From positions 19,871,338 to 19,935,337 of the forward strand of contig NC_081186.1 of NCBI RefSeq assembly GCF_029867415.1: DNA of 64,000 nucleotides. Direction: 5' to 3'. The notes under the pieces were generated by a model. It saw only the letters and a list, made by a program, of their open reading frames with translations, was not told the origin of the DNA and did not search any database. Below are positions 10,081-21,310 of this stretch, piece after piece. The stretch comes from Vicia villosa. Lineage: Eukaryota > Streptophyta > Magnoliopsida > Fabales > Fabaceae. Positions within the stretch are counted from its first letter, which is position 1; each line of letters begins with the position of its first letter. The position numbers were made by a program, and so were the translations under genes.

Positions 10081-11794
10081 CAAGATATTATTTTTAGAAG
10101 CAACCAGAAACAATCCTAGTAAACGAATTTTTCAAGCTTAGTGAATTTGAATATTTAAATGTAGTTTCTTTCATAATACTTATATTTGAGTTAGACACTT
10201 CCAGAAAAAATATCCATAATTCTCAGGGTCCAAAATCATACCTTTTTGAATTAAACTTTACAAATGGGTTGTTGGGATTTTATAGTTAAACATATTTTCA
10301 AATTACAATGGTTAGTATTTTGGGTCCTCAAATGAAATGCACATATGACTTTTGTGTGATTCTTTTGGAGCTGTTACTAGACTCTAGACTTCATTAGCTT
10401 TCATTTGAGTGGTTTTTGGTAAATTTCAACGTTACTTACTATTTTAATGAAAATCTTAAAACTTCAGCGTAGTAAAAGAAAAAATAATAATAATAATAAT
10501 AAATATATATTCTGCTATAAAAAGTTTAAGTTACAAAAGTTATGCAAGAAGAAATTTGATATTTTGAAAAGAAAACTTGTCTTTTGAGAGGCTTTAAATT
10601 AGAGTTTCCAGTAGTGAATAAAAGGTTTTGTGTAGGACATAAATATGGGAAACAAATCCTAGCTCTTAATCTAGTAGTGGCCAAGCTATGACGTATTTAA
10701 GTTAGCTATTAGAACGTTGTATTAACCTAAATAAGTTGTGCATTTTAAAAGGTTAAGAGTGTGAACCAGATCAGAAACTTCGGCGAGAGAAACGGGTCAT
10801 ACTCGCGTAACGTAAGTTGAACGTGTAAAAGCTCACTACGGTAAGGGAACTTCCTAACGATATTATATGTGATTGAATGCATAAGTGTTGGTATGAGTGA
10901 TGGTTTGTACAATTAGGGTTTTTGTGATGATTGTGTGCCCGATTGAGAATGTTTAATGTTGTGTGCCCAATTATGAATATGAGTTTATGCGGTGATGCTA
11001 AACTTGTGAATATACTTTCATATGATTTTGAATAAATATATGAATTGACTATTGAGAAATTTTATGATGCATTTGCATATATGTGCTCATGCATATCATA
11101 GTACGTGTTGGCCAAGTGGGTCATCACGGGGTGTGATTATCGGGAATGGATCCACCTTAATCCTGCAGGATTTATTGAGTCGATGCTAGTTAAGTTAAAA
11201 ACTAGTCATCATGAGGAGATGCCTCATTGTGGAGATTGGCCACGAAATTAGTAGGAGATTCCGACGACTCTCTGCGGAGAGGTTAAATTATGGAATTCAT
11301 ACATGTGAGGAACCCGGTTAGGGGGATCACACCCATGTAGAGTCTGCATTAGGATATTTGTGCATCACTTTATTTGTTGAAATAAATATTGTGACTGTTG
11401 TATATCATGTATTACTTGTATGTGTGTATTCTTTCGTATATGCTATTTTTAGATTGTGACCCTCTACTACCTATATGTTGCGGGTTAACGCCCACCCAGA
11501 CCATGGCACAGTACCCGATGCCACCACTGGAGATGGTGACATGGACGACGTGGGATTTTACTGATAGAGACTGACTTAGTGATTGGAGTTTAGACCCAGT
11601 TGCAGGCACAACATACTATCATGGGCCGGTCGTTATTACTACTTATCTTGACGCTCTTCAGATACATTAGAGTACAGTCTGGCAGACACCTCCTTTTCTT
11701 GTTCCCACTCATATCTTGGGTGCACCATGGTATATCCCATTAGACCCTCAGTCTGGGACACAGACGAGTTCGGTAGAGGGTACTGCACCATTCT
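10081..11794. other. Unassigned retroelement-like remnant
   Basis: About 1.7 kb with no intact ORF. The 11460-11790 stretch is less AT-rich and could be decayed coding or leader sequence of the gypsy-like element starting at 8127, but no motif allows a name. Confidence 0.25.
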
Positions 11795-11904
11795 AAAATT
11801 CTATAAAAATTTCAAAAAAATTTGCTTCAACCAAGTTTCGAACCAAGACCACCTGGGTTCGAAACTTGGTTGAAGCAAAAATTTTGAAATTTTTTAGAGA
11901 ATTT
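11795..11904. repeat. Short inverted repeat with 24-bp perfect arms
   Basis: Arms at 11821-11844 and 11856-11879 are exact reverse complements over 24 bp, separated by 11 bases. Imperfect AT-rich pairing extends outwards to about 11795 and 11904. Each arm includes GGTTCGAA, which resembles a pol III B-box core. The transcript would form a long stem, as in a miRNA-like or MITE-derived hairpin. Confidence 0.8.
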
Positions 11905-12670
11905 TGATGACCTTTGTTAGAAACATATGACACTTCATATGCCACGCGTATTAAAATATGCCACGTCAAATGCCACACATGCAAAAATAAATGTCGTGTG
12001 TGAGAATTGGACGAAAAAGACTTAACTGGCGTTGTTTATTGGACGGAAAGGACTTAACTGGCGTTGTTTAAAGACATAAGGGCTTACATTGGTCTTTTTA
12101 AAGGTTAAGAGACCAAAATGGACCCGAGTTATAGTTAAGGGACTAAAAATGGTATTTTGCCAAAAAGATATGAGACATATCTTTTATTGATAATTATAGA
12201 AAAAGTAGATATTTGTTCCTAATACATAACAAAGTTAGAAAAATATTTTTTATTGATAAATATAAAAAAATACAAGTTAAATATTTATTACTGATAAAAA
12301 ATGAAAAATGAAGATAAAGTAATTGATTAATATAAACAAATACATGGCAAATATATGTTATTGAAAAAAATAGGGGATAATTATTTGTCATGGATAAAAA
12401 AATAAAAAGTAATGAATATATTTGTCATTGAAATAATAAAAAATAATGTACAAATATTTATATTTTATTAATATTAAAAAGTTAGATAAAATCTATTATA
12501 TAGGACAAATATTTGTTGTTCTAACGCATCACAAATAAATGTCACTAATGTATAAAATAAACACATGATACATATTTGAAATATAACTATGATTTGGTGT
12601 AAATATATAAAATTAAATCACATGACTATGATTAATTTATTAAAATACAAAACTAATTGTCTAGCTATTA
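11905..12670. other. AT-rich spacer with old transposon traces
   Basis: No gene. Near 11999-12060 GGACG-AAAAGACTTAACTGGCG occurs twice in slightly different form (about 46-bp period). The stretch GGGACTAAAAATGG near 12140 resembles a MITE or MULE terminal end, but no partner end was found. Confidence 0.3.
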
Positions 12671-12757
12671 AAAAGTTAGGTTTGGGAGAACCACGGTTCG
12701 ATCCCTGCAACTGCGATCGGGAGCACAAGTGCAGGTGGTATAAAGCAAAAAAAAAAA
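12671..12757 (+). repeat. SINE-like tail, copy 1
   Basis: GAACCACGGTTCGATCCCTG carries a pol III B-box-like core. It is followed by GGTGGTATAAAGC and an A-rich tail. It matches the longer copy at 12993-13131 with an internal deletion. No good A box is visible, so it is 5' truncated or diverged. Confidence 0.45.
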
Positions 12758-12794
12758 TTGTTTATTTTCAACTGTATTAATTAAAAGGGTTTTT

Positions 12795-12992
12795 CTAACC
12801 TATGCAACCTTACATAGGATAAGAGACCATTAATACACCACTTTTTAAATATAAATTACCATATTAATTATTATGATGGGAGAGAAAATATAAAAGATTA
12901 CTTTTCAAAAGAAAAATAATTAATATGATACTTTATATGGAAGGAAATAATGTATTAATTGCACTTATCCTATGCAAGGTTGCATAGGTTAG
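12795..12992. mobile_element. MITE, 198 bp
   Basis: The left terminus starts CTAACCTATGCAACCTTACA and the right terminus is its reverse complement with one mismatch over about 29 bp. The interior is AT-rich and non-coding. It lies immediately next to the second SINE-like copy. No clear target-site duplication was found. Confidence 0.75.
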
Positions 12993-13131
12993 CTGGACTT
13001 GGTAGGGAGAACCACGGTTCGATCCCCCGCAACTGCGATCGGGAGGGGGATGGAACCACTTGATGCCAAAACTCGCCCCCGAACCGGACTAAACCGGTGG
13101 TATAAAGCCAAAAAAAAAAAAAAAAAAAAAT
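12993..13131 (+). repeat. SINE-like tail, copy 2
   Basis: It shares GAACCACGGTTCGATCCC, CAACTGCGATCGGGAG and GGTGGTATAAAGCCA with copy 1 and ends in a long poly(A). The B-box-like core and poly(A) end support a tRNA-derived SINE. The 5' half is not recognisable. Confidence 0.5.
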
Positions 13132-13212
13132 TCACATATTGAAACATTAACCACGAAATAACTAATCATTTATCATAATATACGCTACCAAATTAATATA
13201 TCAACTTACAAT

Positions 13213-13775
13213 AATGCTATTTGTACACCAAAGTGTACACCTACACCGTATGTACAGACGGTACTGTTCATGTACGGACAGTACTATTCACCGTCCGTAC
13301 ATGAACAGTGCAATATTATATTAATTTTTTTAAATATTATTTTTTAAAAAAATATTTTTTTTCATGTTTTTTAAAAAAATATTTGACAATACCTGCGGAT
13401 TTATTTCCGGATTTACCTACGAATTTGATAATACCTGCGGATTTACCTACGGATTTGACAATACCTGCGGATTTACTTGCGGATTTACCTACGAATTTGA
13501 CGATACCTGCGGATTTACTTGCGAATTTACCTACAAATTTAGGTAAATCCGCAGGTAATTTCAAATGCAGGTAAATCCGGAAGTAAATCTGCAGGTATTG
13601 TCAAATATTTTTTTAAAAAATATAAAAAAAAATTTTTTTTAAAAAATAATATTTTAAAAAATAAATAAAAAACGTAAAAAAAAAATATTAATATAATATT
13701 GCACTGTTCATGTACGGACAGTCCGTACATACACCGATACGGTGTAGGTGTACACTTTAGTGTACACACAGCATT
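13213..13775. mobile_element. Fold-back element, 563 bp, with tandem-repeat arms
   Basis: Ends are inverted copies (AATGCTATTTGTACACC on the left, its near complement on the right), continuing through GTGTACACCTACACCGTA and the TGTACGGACAGT motif. The inner arms hold tandem units such as ACCTGCGGATTTACC at about 13390-13540 on the left and the complementary GGTAAATCCGCAGGT at about 13540-13600 on the right. The whole element can fold on itself. The reading frames through it are low-complexity and are not genes. Confidence 0.75.
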
Positions 13776-14300
13776 GCTGATCAACTTAACAATAATAGTC
13801 TAAAACCTATATGCGTTATTGTTCATAAGGAACTCATAAAGTTACGATATCCATTTATTCCACTCTTAAACTTTATCGTATGCATTTATTCCACTCTTAA
13901 ACTTTATCGAATCAAAATTAAAATGATAATTGTATTAAAATTTGAACGTGAAATTCAATGAAATATCATTGAACTAGAGATTTAACTGTCTAATACTCTT
14001 ATAGTTCTAATCCATGTTATATTGCAAATATTGATATTGAAAATTTCAACAATTGCGATGCTGTTCCAGAATCATTGAAAAGTTGAACTGCAATTTATTT
14101 AGAATTATATGATCACAGATTTTCCATTATTTCGCAGATAAATCAAATCATCAGTGTTTAAACCGAAAACTACTCATCTACTTCAACTGACTGATTATGC
14201 AGCCTAAAATCCTGAAAAATAATCAAAGCGTAGAAAATGTACAAACGAAACCACCAAACCCTAACCGTACGAAGAAACGAAAATGTACCGATTCTCTCAT
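13776..14300. other. Intergenic, 3' flank of the calmodulin-like gene
   Basis: Non-coding. A direct repeat of CATTTATTCCACTCTTAAAC occurs near 13850-13905. A plus-strand TTTATT near 14093-14098 gives AATAAA on the gene's strand about 200 bases beyond its stop, a possible polyadenylation signal. Confidence 0.35.
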
Positions 14301-14720
14301 CTAGCGCGCCATCATCTTCTTGAACTCCTCGAAGTTACAGTTTCCATCGCCATCAATATCAACATTACTAATCATTCTCTGGCAATCACTGAGAGAACAC
14401 TTCTCACCTAGTTTCGTCATGACAGAATGCAATTCATTAGCAGATATGACACCGTTCTTGTCAAGGTCATAAAGATTGAAAGCATCGCGAAGCTCATCGG
14501 AATCGTCTTTTCCGGCATCGGATAAGTGAAAATCAGTAAACTCTTTGAGATCAATGAAACCATCGCCGTTTTGATCAATTTCCTCCATCATGCGTTTCAC
14601 TTCTTCGGAGGTAGCTTTGGATCCGAGGGTTGAAAGCATTTCCTTTAGCTCGGACGAAGAGATCTTCCCGTCTCCGTTTTTGTCGAACTTGCTGAAGATT
14701 TTTTGCACTTCTTCGTCCAT
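14301..14720 (-). CDS. Calmodulin-like EF-hand calcium sensor (CML), 139 aa
   Basis: This is a complete intronless ORF starting [19 protein letters not shown] and ending FKKMMAR. It has four EF-hand loops with canonical acidic residues: [12 protein letters not shown] (13-24), [12 protein letters not shown] (49-60), [12 protein letters not shown] (85-96) and [12 protein letters not shown] (121-132). Each loop has Asp at position 1 and Glu at position 12. The layout of two EF pairs joined by a linker (about 61-76) is that of calmodulin, but the sequence and 139-aa length fit plant calmodulin-like proteins, closest in my recollection to CML23/24-type proteins. There is no signal peptide, membrane segment or lipidation motif, so a soluble calcium sensor is expected. 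The start is the first ATG after a TATA box about 110 bp upstream. It is the only ordinary host gene I can support here, and nothing suggests it is broken. Confidence 0.93.
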   Translation of the reverse strand: MDEEVQKIFSKFDKNGDGKISSSELKEMLSTLGSKATSEEVKRMMEEIDQNGDGFIDLKEFTDFHLSDAGKDDSDELRDAFNLYDLDKNGVISANELHSVMTKLGEKCSLSDCQRMISNVDIDGDGNCNFEEFKKMMAR

Positions 14721-14827
14721 AGCGTCGTTTCTGCTTTTTCTACGTCAAAACGAGAGAGAATATGAAAATTTGAGTATCTGTTGCTACTTGCTACACGATG
14801 CGTTAGGGTTTTGGATTTGTGGTGTGA

Positions 14828-14835
14828 TTTATATA
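14828..14835 (-). promoter_or_regulatory. TATA box of the calmodulin-like gene
   Basis: TATATAAA on the minus strand, about 110 bases upstream of the start codon, in an otherwise GC-richer stretch (GCGGCGC just downstream). Spacing suits a TATA promoter with a short 5' UTR. Confidence 0.65.
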
Positions 14836-15452
14836 GCGCCGCGTTTTCTGATTCTACGCGTTGTTAGGAATAGGATTAGAACGATAATGAATACGTGGAT
14901 CGTTGAGTGGGGTTTTGATTGACTGCACTTGGGTGTACGGTAAGGATTGAAAGGTATGGTGATGTCATGTTTCGGGAATGGATGAATTTATCTATCCTAC
15001 ATATAAATAGTAATACATAATAAAATATATTAAAGGAAACTTATCCAATTTTTTTTCTATAAATATGACAATTATCTTATAATAAAAATATAATTTTAAA
15101 ATATATATTCACTCTTTTTTAAAGCTTTACTAATTTTTTTCACATATTTTAAAAAATGGTGGAAAAATTTCCAATGCAATAATTATACAAAATAATAATA
15201 TAATTCTAAATATATTAACGAACCATTGCATTATCTTGATTCACTAAAAAGAAAAAAAAGCAAAAATCAAATTCACACATCGAAATAAAATTATTTTTAT
15301 TTAACTTATAGCATAATCTTCAAATAAAAGTAATGAAAATCATAAAATTTAGTAAAGAATTTCAATTAATTTTTCGTGTACCCGTATTAGCCCTAGTAGG
15401 AACAAGAGTATAAATATTAAATCATAAAATATAAAATAAAATTTAAAATTGC

Positions 15453-15454
<2 letters not shown>

Positions 15455-15502
<48 letters not shown>
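15455..15502. repeat. (AT)n microsatellite
   Basis: Uninterrupted AT dinucleotides for about 48 bases. Confidence 0.95.
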
Positions 15503-15505
<3 letters not shown>

Positions 15506-15713
15506 ATTAAAATTAATTGAATTATTTAATATTACGAAAGAAATATTGTTGAAGTAATTGATTAAATAATACAATTAATATTTTTTTCTGTTTTAATTAT
15601 TTTTCTCCGTGTTAGGATCAATAATATATTTTTCTCATATTATTGTAAAATTTTATTTTTATCAATTTATAAGTGACATAAATTATTCTCATATTAAAAT
15701 TAATGATATATTT

Positions 15714-15830
<117 letters not shown>

Positions 15831-16382
15831 GAGAGATATATTTACTCCAAGAGTAAGTGGTGAAGACTTATTCCAAATCTTAACCATAGATTAAATGATT
15901 AAGTTATATGAGAATGTGAGAACGTAATAATAACCATTGGATTTATATTTAATGGTTGAGATTAAAAGATATTCTTTAAATTAATTTCATATTTTTTTGC
16001 AATCATTGTTTTAATCATTTAAATTTCAAGTAATAAATTATAACGGTATATTTTATTTGTATTAATTATAAAAAATCTTATATTTATAGTAATAATTGTT
16101 GTATAGTATTAGGGTATAATAATATTAAATCTTACCACGTTTATAAAATTTAATACAATTGATTATGTGTTTTTAATGTTATAATATTTACTGTATAATT
16201 TTAGAAAATATGTTATATTTTTCAATTATTTACCCTAATGAATGAATTGATTCACTATTATTTATGTAAACCTACCTTAGAAGTTTGTATCCATTATCCA
16301 TTATATATTCTTACCTAAAATATTCTTATTTCATGATTAATTTTTTATTAAAATATTTGTTATAATTATAATTAATATTTAG

Positions 16383-16885
16383 TTAGAAAGAACAAAATAT
16401 AATTCAAATTTATCCAAATAATTTAGAAAAATAATATTAATTATATAATAATCCAAGACATAAATTGTTTACTCATCTTTCAAGTGAAAAAATTATGTTA
16501 TTTAAATTTCCATAAAAACTTAACTTTTAAAAAAATAATTTAATTAAAAAAAACTATTTTACCGTTGTATCTTGAATTTTATAATTATAAATAATATTAA
16601 GTTACAATATTATGAAGATAAAATATAAGTCAAATTTATCCAAAAAATTTATTTAAAATTAAAATTATCTAAACTTTATATATTTTCAAAACTAAAATAA
16701 AAATTCAGAAAAATAATATTAATTATATAATAATAAAAAGCATTAATTATTTACTCATCATTCTAGTGAAAAAAATTATATTCAAAAAAGTATGTTATAT
16801 AAATTTCGATAAAAATCTTAACTCATTAAAATTAATTTAATTTTAAAAAGCTATTTTACTGTTGTATCTTGAATTTTATAGAATT
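16383..16885. repeat. Imperfect direct duplication in AT-rich DNA
   Basis: Two consecutive blocks (about 16383-16610 and 16612-16885) share the order AAAATATAA, TTTATCCAAA, AATAATATTAATTATATAAT, TTTACTCATC, AGTGAAAAAA, CTATTTTAC and GTTGTATCTTGAATTTTATA. This is an old tandem duplication with substitutions and small indels. Function unknown. Confidence 0.6.
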
Positions 16886-17177
16886 ATATTTTCAATAATT
16901 TATTTTGGTAAATAAGTGGCTCTAGACTTAATTTTAAATAATATTTGATGGTGAAGTTATTATTGCAGTATCTTAGCGAGAGATATATATTGACCTTTGT
17001 TAATTTAAAATGATTATTTATTCTTTTTATAAAATAAAATTATTTTTTTAGTTATTGATTATTAAGATAATAAACTATGTAGTTGTTGTAAATTTGTACT
17101 TAATAATCTTTATTCTTTATTGTGATGATTAAATTATTATTAAAATATTAAAAGTTTTATTTGCTTTTAAAACTAAT

Positions 17178-18333
17178 TATAGAACAATTTGTTAAAAAAT
17201 AGTTTGACTCTAATTATATTTAAGTGTTTTTTTGATAACAAGCAAACAAATTTTGTATAAAGCAAACATGGTGCTCTAATCATATTTTTCTAATTTCAGA
17301 AGATGTACCAGTACCAGCAATCAGAACTTAAGGCCAGAGAAACTTCTGATACCGCACGATGCAAGCATATCTACAACAACAGTTGAAGAACAAAGCTGAA
17401 CAAAAGATTATAAAGGAATGATTCAAGTTAACACCGCTGAAAAGCAACTTCTAATACCGCACGTTGAAGACATATTCACAACAGAAGTTGAAGAGCAAGA
17501 CTGAACAGAAGTTTATGCTGATTGATTCAAATTAAACCGTTGAAGACATAATCATTAGCAAAACGGATGCAACACTCCAAAAGCGTAATTTCCAAGGTTG
17601 ATTGAAGAAGCTATCCACATGCAATTTCTTGGAGAAAGCAAAAGCAAAGACAATACGTAAACCATGCTGAATGAACTCAACAAAGCTTTGGAGACAACGG
17701 TCAAAAATTCTGAAATCTATATATAGTCATGATTGTTTGAAGAATAATACAACAGCACAACGAGTAAAACAGAAAGAAACAAGAAAGAACATACAAGAAC
17801 GCTGCAACTCTAATAAATCATCAAGTGTGAAGAAAAACTCTCAGAAACTAAACTCTCTTATTCATATTCTGAGTTCATTATTTTGTACTTAATCTTAGTG
17901 AAATATCACAGTGATGATTACAGCTTTCTAGAAGCAAATCTATACACTATCAACAGAAGTTACGTGGTAACTAAGTCCTTGAGAGACCAGTTGGGTCAGA
18001 AGTCTCAAGAAGTCTAGGACTAGTTGCTTCTTAGAGGATTTGTAAGTCACAAGCAGTTGGCTTGTGCGGGATTGTTAGTCACCAGCAGATTGGCTCGTGC
18101 ATTGTATTGTGAGTCACGGCAGTTGGTCGTGCAAGAGTAATCAGGTGCTGATTATAGTGGATTAAGACCTCTATTGAGAGAGGCAAATCACCTTGTTGAG
18201 GGTGGACTGGAGGTAGCCTTATTGAGAAGGTGAACCAGGATAAAAATAATTGTGTTCTGATTATCTGTCTTTCTTTCGTAAAGTTTTAAAACCCACTTAT
18301 TCAACCCCCCCTTCTAAGTGTTTTCTCAACCTT
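17178..18333 (+). mobile_element. SIRE-like copia element 1, 5' LTR
   Basis: It is collinear with the well-bounded LTR at 35762-36892: a start like AGAACAATTTGTT, TATA box TATATATA at 17718-17725, U5 with GTGGACTGGAGGTAG and AACCAGGATAAAAATAA, and a pyrimidine-rich end CCCCCCTTCTAAGTG. The left edge is uncertain by tens of bases because the first few bases have diverged. Compared with element 2, about 20-25 bases spanning the LTR end and the primer-binding site are missing at 18333, so this copy lacks a visible primer-binding site. Confidence 0.7.
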
Positions 18334-18384
18334 CTGGGTGCAAGCACTTAACCGTGTCAGAAAAAGATCCAGAAGGAAAACACT

Positions 18385-20197
18385 ATGGCAAATGATTCAA
18401 ACGACAAAAACAGTTACATAAAACCTCCTGTGTTCGATGGGGAAAACTTTGAATATTGGAAAGATAGGACTGAAAGTTTCTTTCTAGGATAAGATCCTGG
18501 TCTATGGGATATTGTGGTAGATGGTTACAATAATCCAGAAGATGAAGGTGAAAAGATAGCAAGGAAGAACATGGATGACAAAAAAAAGAAGGAGTTCAAG
18601 AATCATCACAAAGCCAGAACTATCTTGCTGAGTGCTATCTCTCAGGCAGAATATGAAAAAATCACCAACAGAGATACAACACATGATATATTTGAGTCAC
18701 TCAAGATGACTCATGAAAGCAATGCTCAAGTCAAAGAAACAAAAGCTCTAGCCTTGATCCAGAAGTATGAAGCCTTCAAGATGGAAGAGGACGAGACCAT
18801 TGAAGCCATGTTTTCAAGATTTCAAACCTTAACTGCTGGTCTAAGAGTTCTAAACAAAGGATACACCAAAGATGATCATGTAAAGAAAATTATCATAAGT
18901 CTACCAAGAAGATGGGGACCAATGGTTACAGTATTCAAAGTTGCAAAGAATCCTGATGAAGTATCCCTTGAAGAACTCATTAGTGCTCTAAGAAGTCATG
19001 AGATTGAGCTCGATGCAAATGAGCCTCAAAAGAAAGGTAAGTCTATAGCTCTTAAATCTGTTAAAAAATCTGAAACTAATGTTTTGCAGGCTAAGGAAGA
19101 ATGCTCAAGTGAGTCCGGGTCAGAAGAAGAAGATGAGTTGTCTCTTCTATCCAGAAGAGTAAACCAACTTTGGAGGAACAAGCAAAGGAAGTTCAGAAAC
19201 TTCAGAAGACCAGAATATAAAAGAGAAACCTTTGAATACAGAAGGCCTAGCAGAAGAAGTGATGTGTGCTATGAATGCAATGAACCAGGACACTTTAAAA
19301 GTGAATGTCCTAAACTGCAAAAAGAAAGGCCTAAGAAGAGATCTGAAAGGAAGAAAAGCCTGATGGCTACCTGGGATGATTCTGAATCATCTGATGACGA
19401 ATACAACTCAGAAGATGATCATGCCAACATAGCATACATGGCCACCACAGAGAATGATTCAGACTCAGAAGCTGAATCAAATGAGGTATTTTTTGAATTT
19501 ACTAGAAAAGAACTTGAAGAAAGCTTATCAGAACTTTTAGAAATACATAATAGATTAAGAGCAAAATTTAAAAGGCTAAAGATTGATCTGTTAACTGAAA
19601 CAAAGAAACTTAAACAAGAAAATTCTGAACTTAAAGATAGCTCTACACAATTAGTAGAGGAAATGGAAACAAAGATCGTTAACAACACCTTAAAATCTGA
19701 TATTCTGAAAGAATATGATGATAGTTTTCAAAAATTTCTTGTTAAGAGCATAAACAGAAGCAAAATGGCCTCAATAATTTACGGTGTTGGTAGAAGCAAT
19801 CGAAAGGGAATTGGCTACAAAACACCTCGGGGTGAAGAACCATACATACTTAAATCAGTTGATGATATGAAAATAAAATATAAACCTTTGAACACACAGT
19901 TTAAATTTGGGCACACTCACAATATTAAATATACATCCTGTTCTAAAAACTATTGTGCTAGACCTAAGCTAAGACAAAGCTTTAGGCACACTAACATCAA
20001 AGGACCCAAAAAGATATGGGTACCTAAGAAGAAAAATGTCTATGTTGGAGACGCCCTTAGCAGTAAAGTCAAAACACTAGTCATGGTACCAGGACTCTGG
20101 ATGCTCGCGTTACATAACGGGAAGAAGGTCTATGTTCCAAAGCTTGGAACTTAAGTCTGGTGGAGACGTCAGATTTGGAAGGAACCAAAAAGGGAAG
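18385..20197 (+). pseudogene. SIRE-like copia gag (broken), element 1
   Basis: The frame opens with ATG at 18385 (MANDSNDKNSYIKPPVFDG). It is interrupted by a TAA at 18490-18492 where element 2 encodes glutamine, then runs on in the same frame to 20154. Gag capsid-like region: YEAFKMEEDETIEAMFSRFQ and LPRRWGPMV. A retroviral zinc knuckle (CYECNEPGHFKSECPKL, CX2CX4HX4C) lies at 19267-19317. It is followed by acidic and coiled-coil stretches and GPKKIWVPKK. The protease active-site sequence D-S-G lies in the +1 frame near 20081-20105 and overlaps the gag C-terminus. Nucleotide homology continues to 20197, where another element is inserted. The lineage call rests on similarity to element 2 and recall of SIRE/Maximus gag proteins. 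Confidence 0.85.
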
Positions 20198-21273
20198 TGA
20201 TCCGCTGTCGCGCACGGATCAAAAATGAGTATTTTGAAAATATAGTGTAACGGTAACGACAACTCGGATATCGTTCTCACAAGGATTCTTGTTTCGTTAC
20301 TAACTAATATAAATAAAATTGGGGGTTTATGGTTTTAGAATCAATTTATAAAACAGAGTAAAATAAGTGATTATCAAAATAAGCTAAACGGCTAATCCTA
20401 CTGATTCGGGTTCCGACTTATCATCGGTTATAATAACACCAATCCCTAAACGGCTTCGATCCTATTCGATTATGAGATTAATCAGACAAGCGCTTATCAA
20501 AATCATACGAGTTATGTTCCTGTTTACCGAATTAAGCAAACGGTTAAGAATATGACGAGTTAACGAATTAAGCAAACGATAACACGCAATTAAATTTAGG
20601 AACATGCATACAATCGAATTTAATCAATTCTATCCTATGAACAACAATCGAATTAAGCAAACAATTGTAATCAAATTAAGCAAATGATTTCATAGAAAAG
20701 AATTGAACAGAAATCGAATTTAAATTAGTATTAGAATAACCTCAAAGCAATGGAACCCATAAGCAGTAGGATTTGCCTTCGGGAATTAGTTCTTCATTCT
20801 AATCATGAAACCAAAAGTAAAATTTGTGGCAAAAAAAGGTCTCCTCTATTCTCGCGGCTGCCAACCCTTATAAAACAAAATAAGGTTTTCTTCTCTACTA
20901 ACTCAAACTGGGTCAAAAACATAACCCAAGCCCATAAACTAATAATCCAAAACTAATTAAAACTAATGCTGCAGCTTCAAACGAAATTCTGGAAAATATG
21001 CGCTCTGAATCTGACTTTGACTCCAACACGAAAGTTGTAGCTCTTTCTCTTAGCTTTCCGGCGATTATTAGAACGCCTCAATCAGATTCACGGAGCTCCA
21101 CTTATAATCATTTTAGTGCAGACTGCTAATGCTGAAAATTAAGTGCGAAAATCAAATAAAGGAAAAAATAAACTAAATTATAAAAACACATTAAAATAGA
21201 AAAATAACCAAGGTAAAGTAAAGAAATGCCTAAGTAAAAATATAGGAGAATGTGCATAAATATGCACTGATCA
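20198..21273 (-). repeat. 3' LTR of the non-autonomous Athila-type element
   Basis: 1076 bp; left copy on the plus strand and therefore the 3' LTR in the element's own orientation. The plus-strand sequence just right of it (AATTCCCCCACACATG, 21274-21289) is the complement of the polypurine tract. Confidence 0.93.
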
Positions 21274-21310
21274 AATTCCCCCACACATGAACTTTTGCAC
21301 TCCGAGCAAA
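21274..21310 (-). promoter_or_regulatory. Polypurine tract and hairpin of the non-autonomous element
   Basis: On the minus strand, GTGTGGGGGAATT abuts the LTR start TGATCA. Upstream of it TTTTGC and GCAAAA can pair around TCGGAGT. The hairpin-then-PPT arrangement matches that at 4241-4280. Confidence 0.75.

Noticed and set aside
13308..13784. Several frames with repeated motifs such as NTCGF or VGKSA on both strands
   Set aside because: They come from the tandem units of the fold-back element. Mirror-image frames on both strands show repeat structure, not coding.
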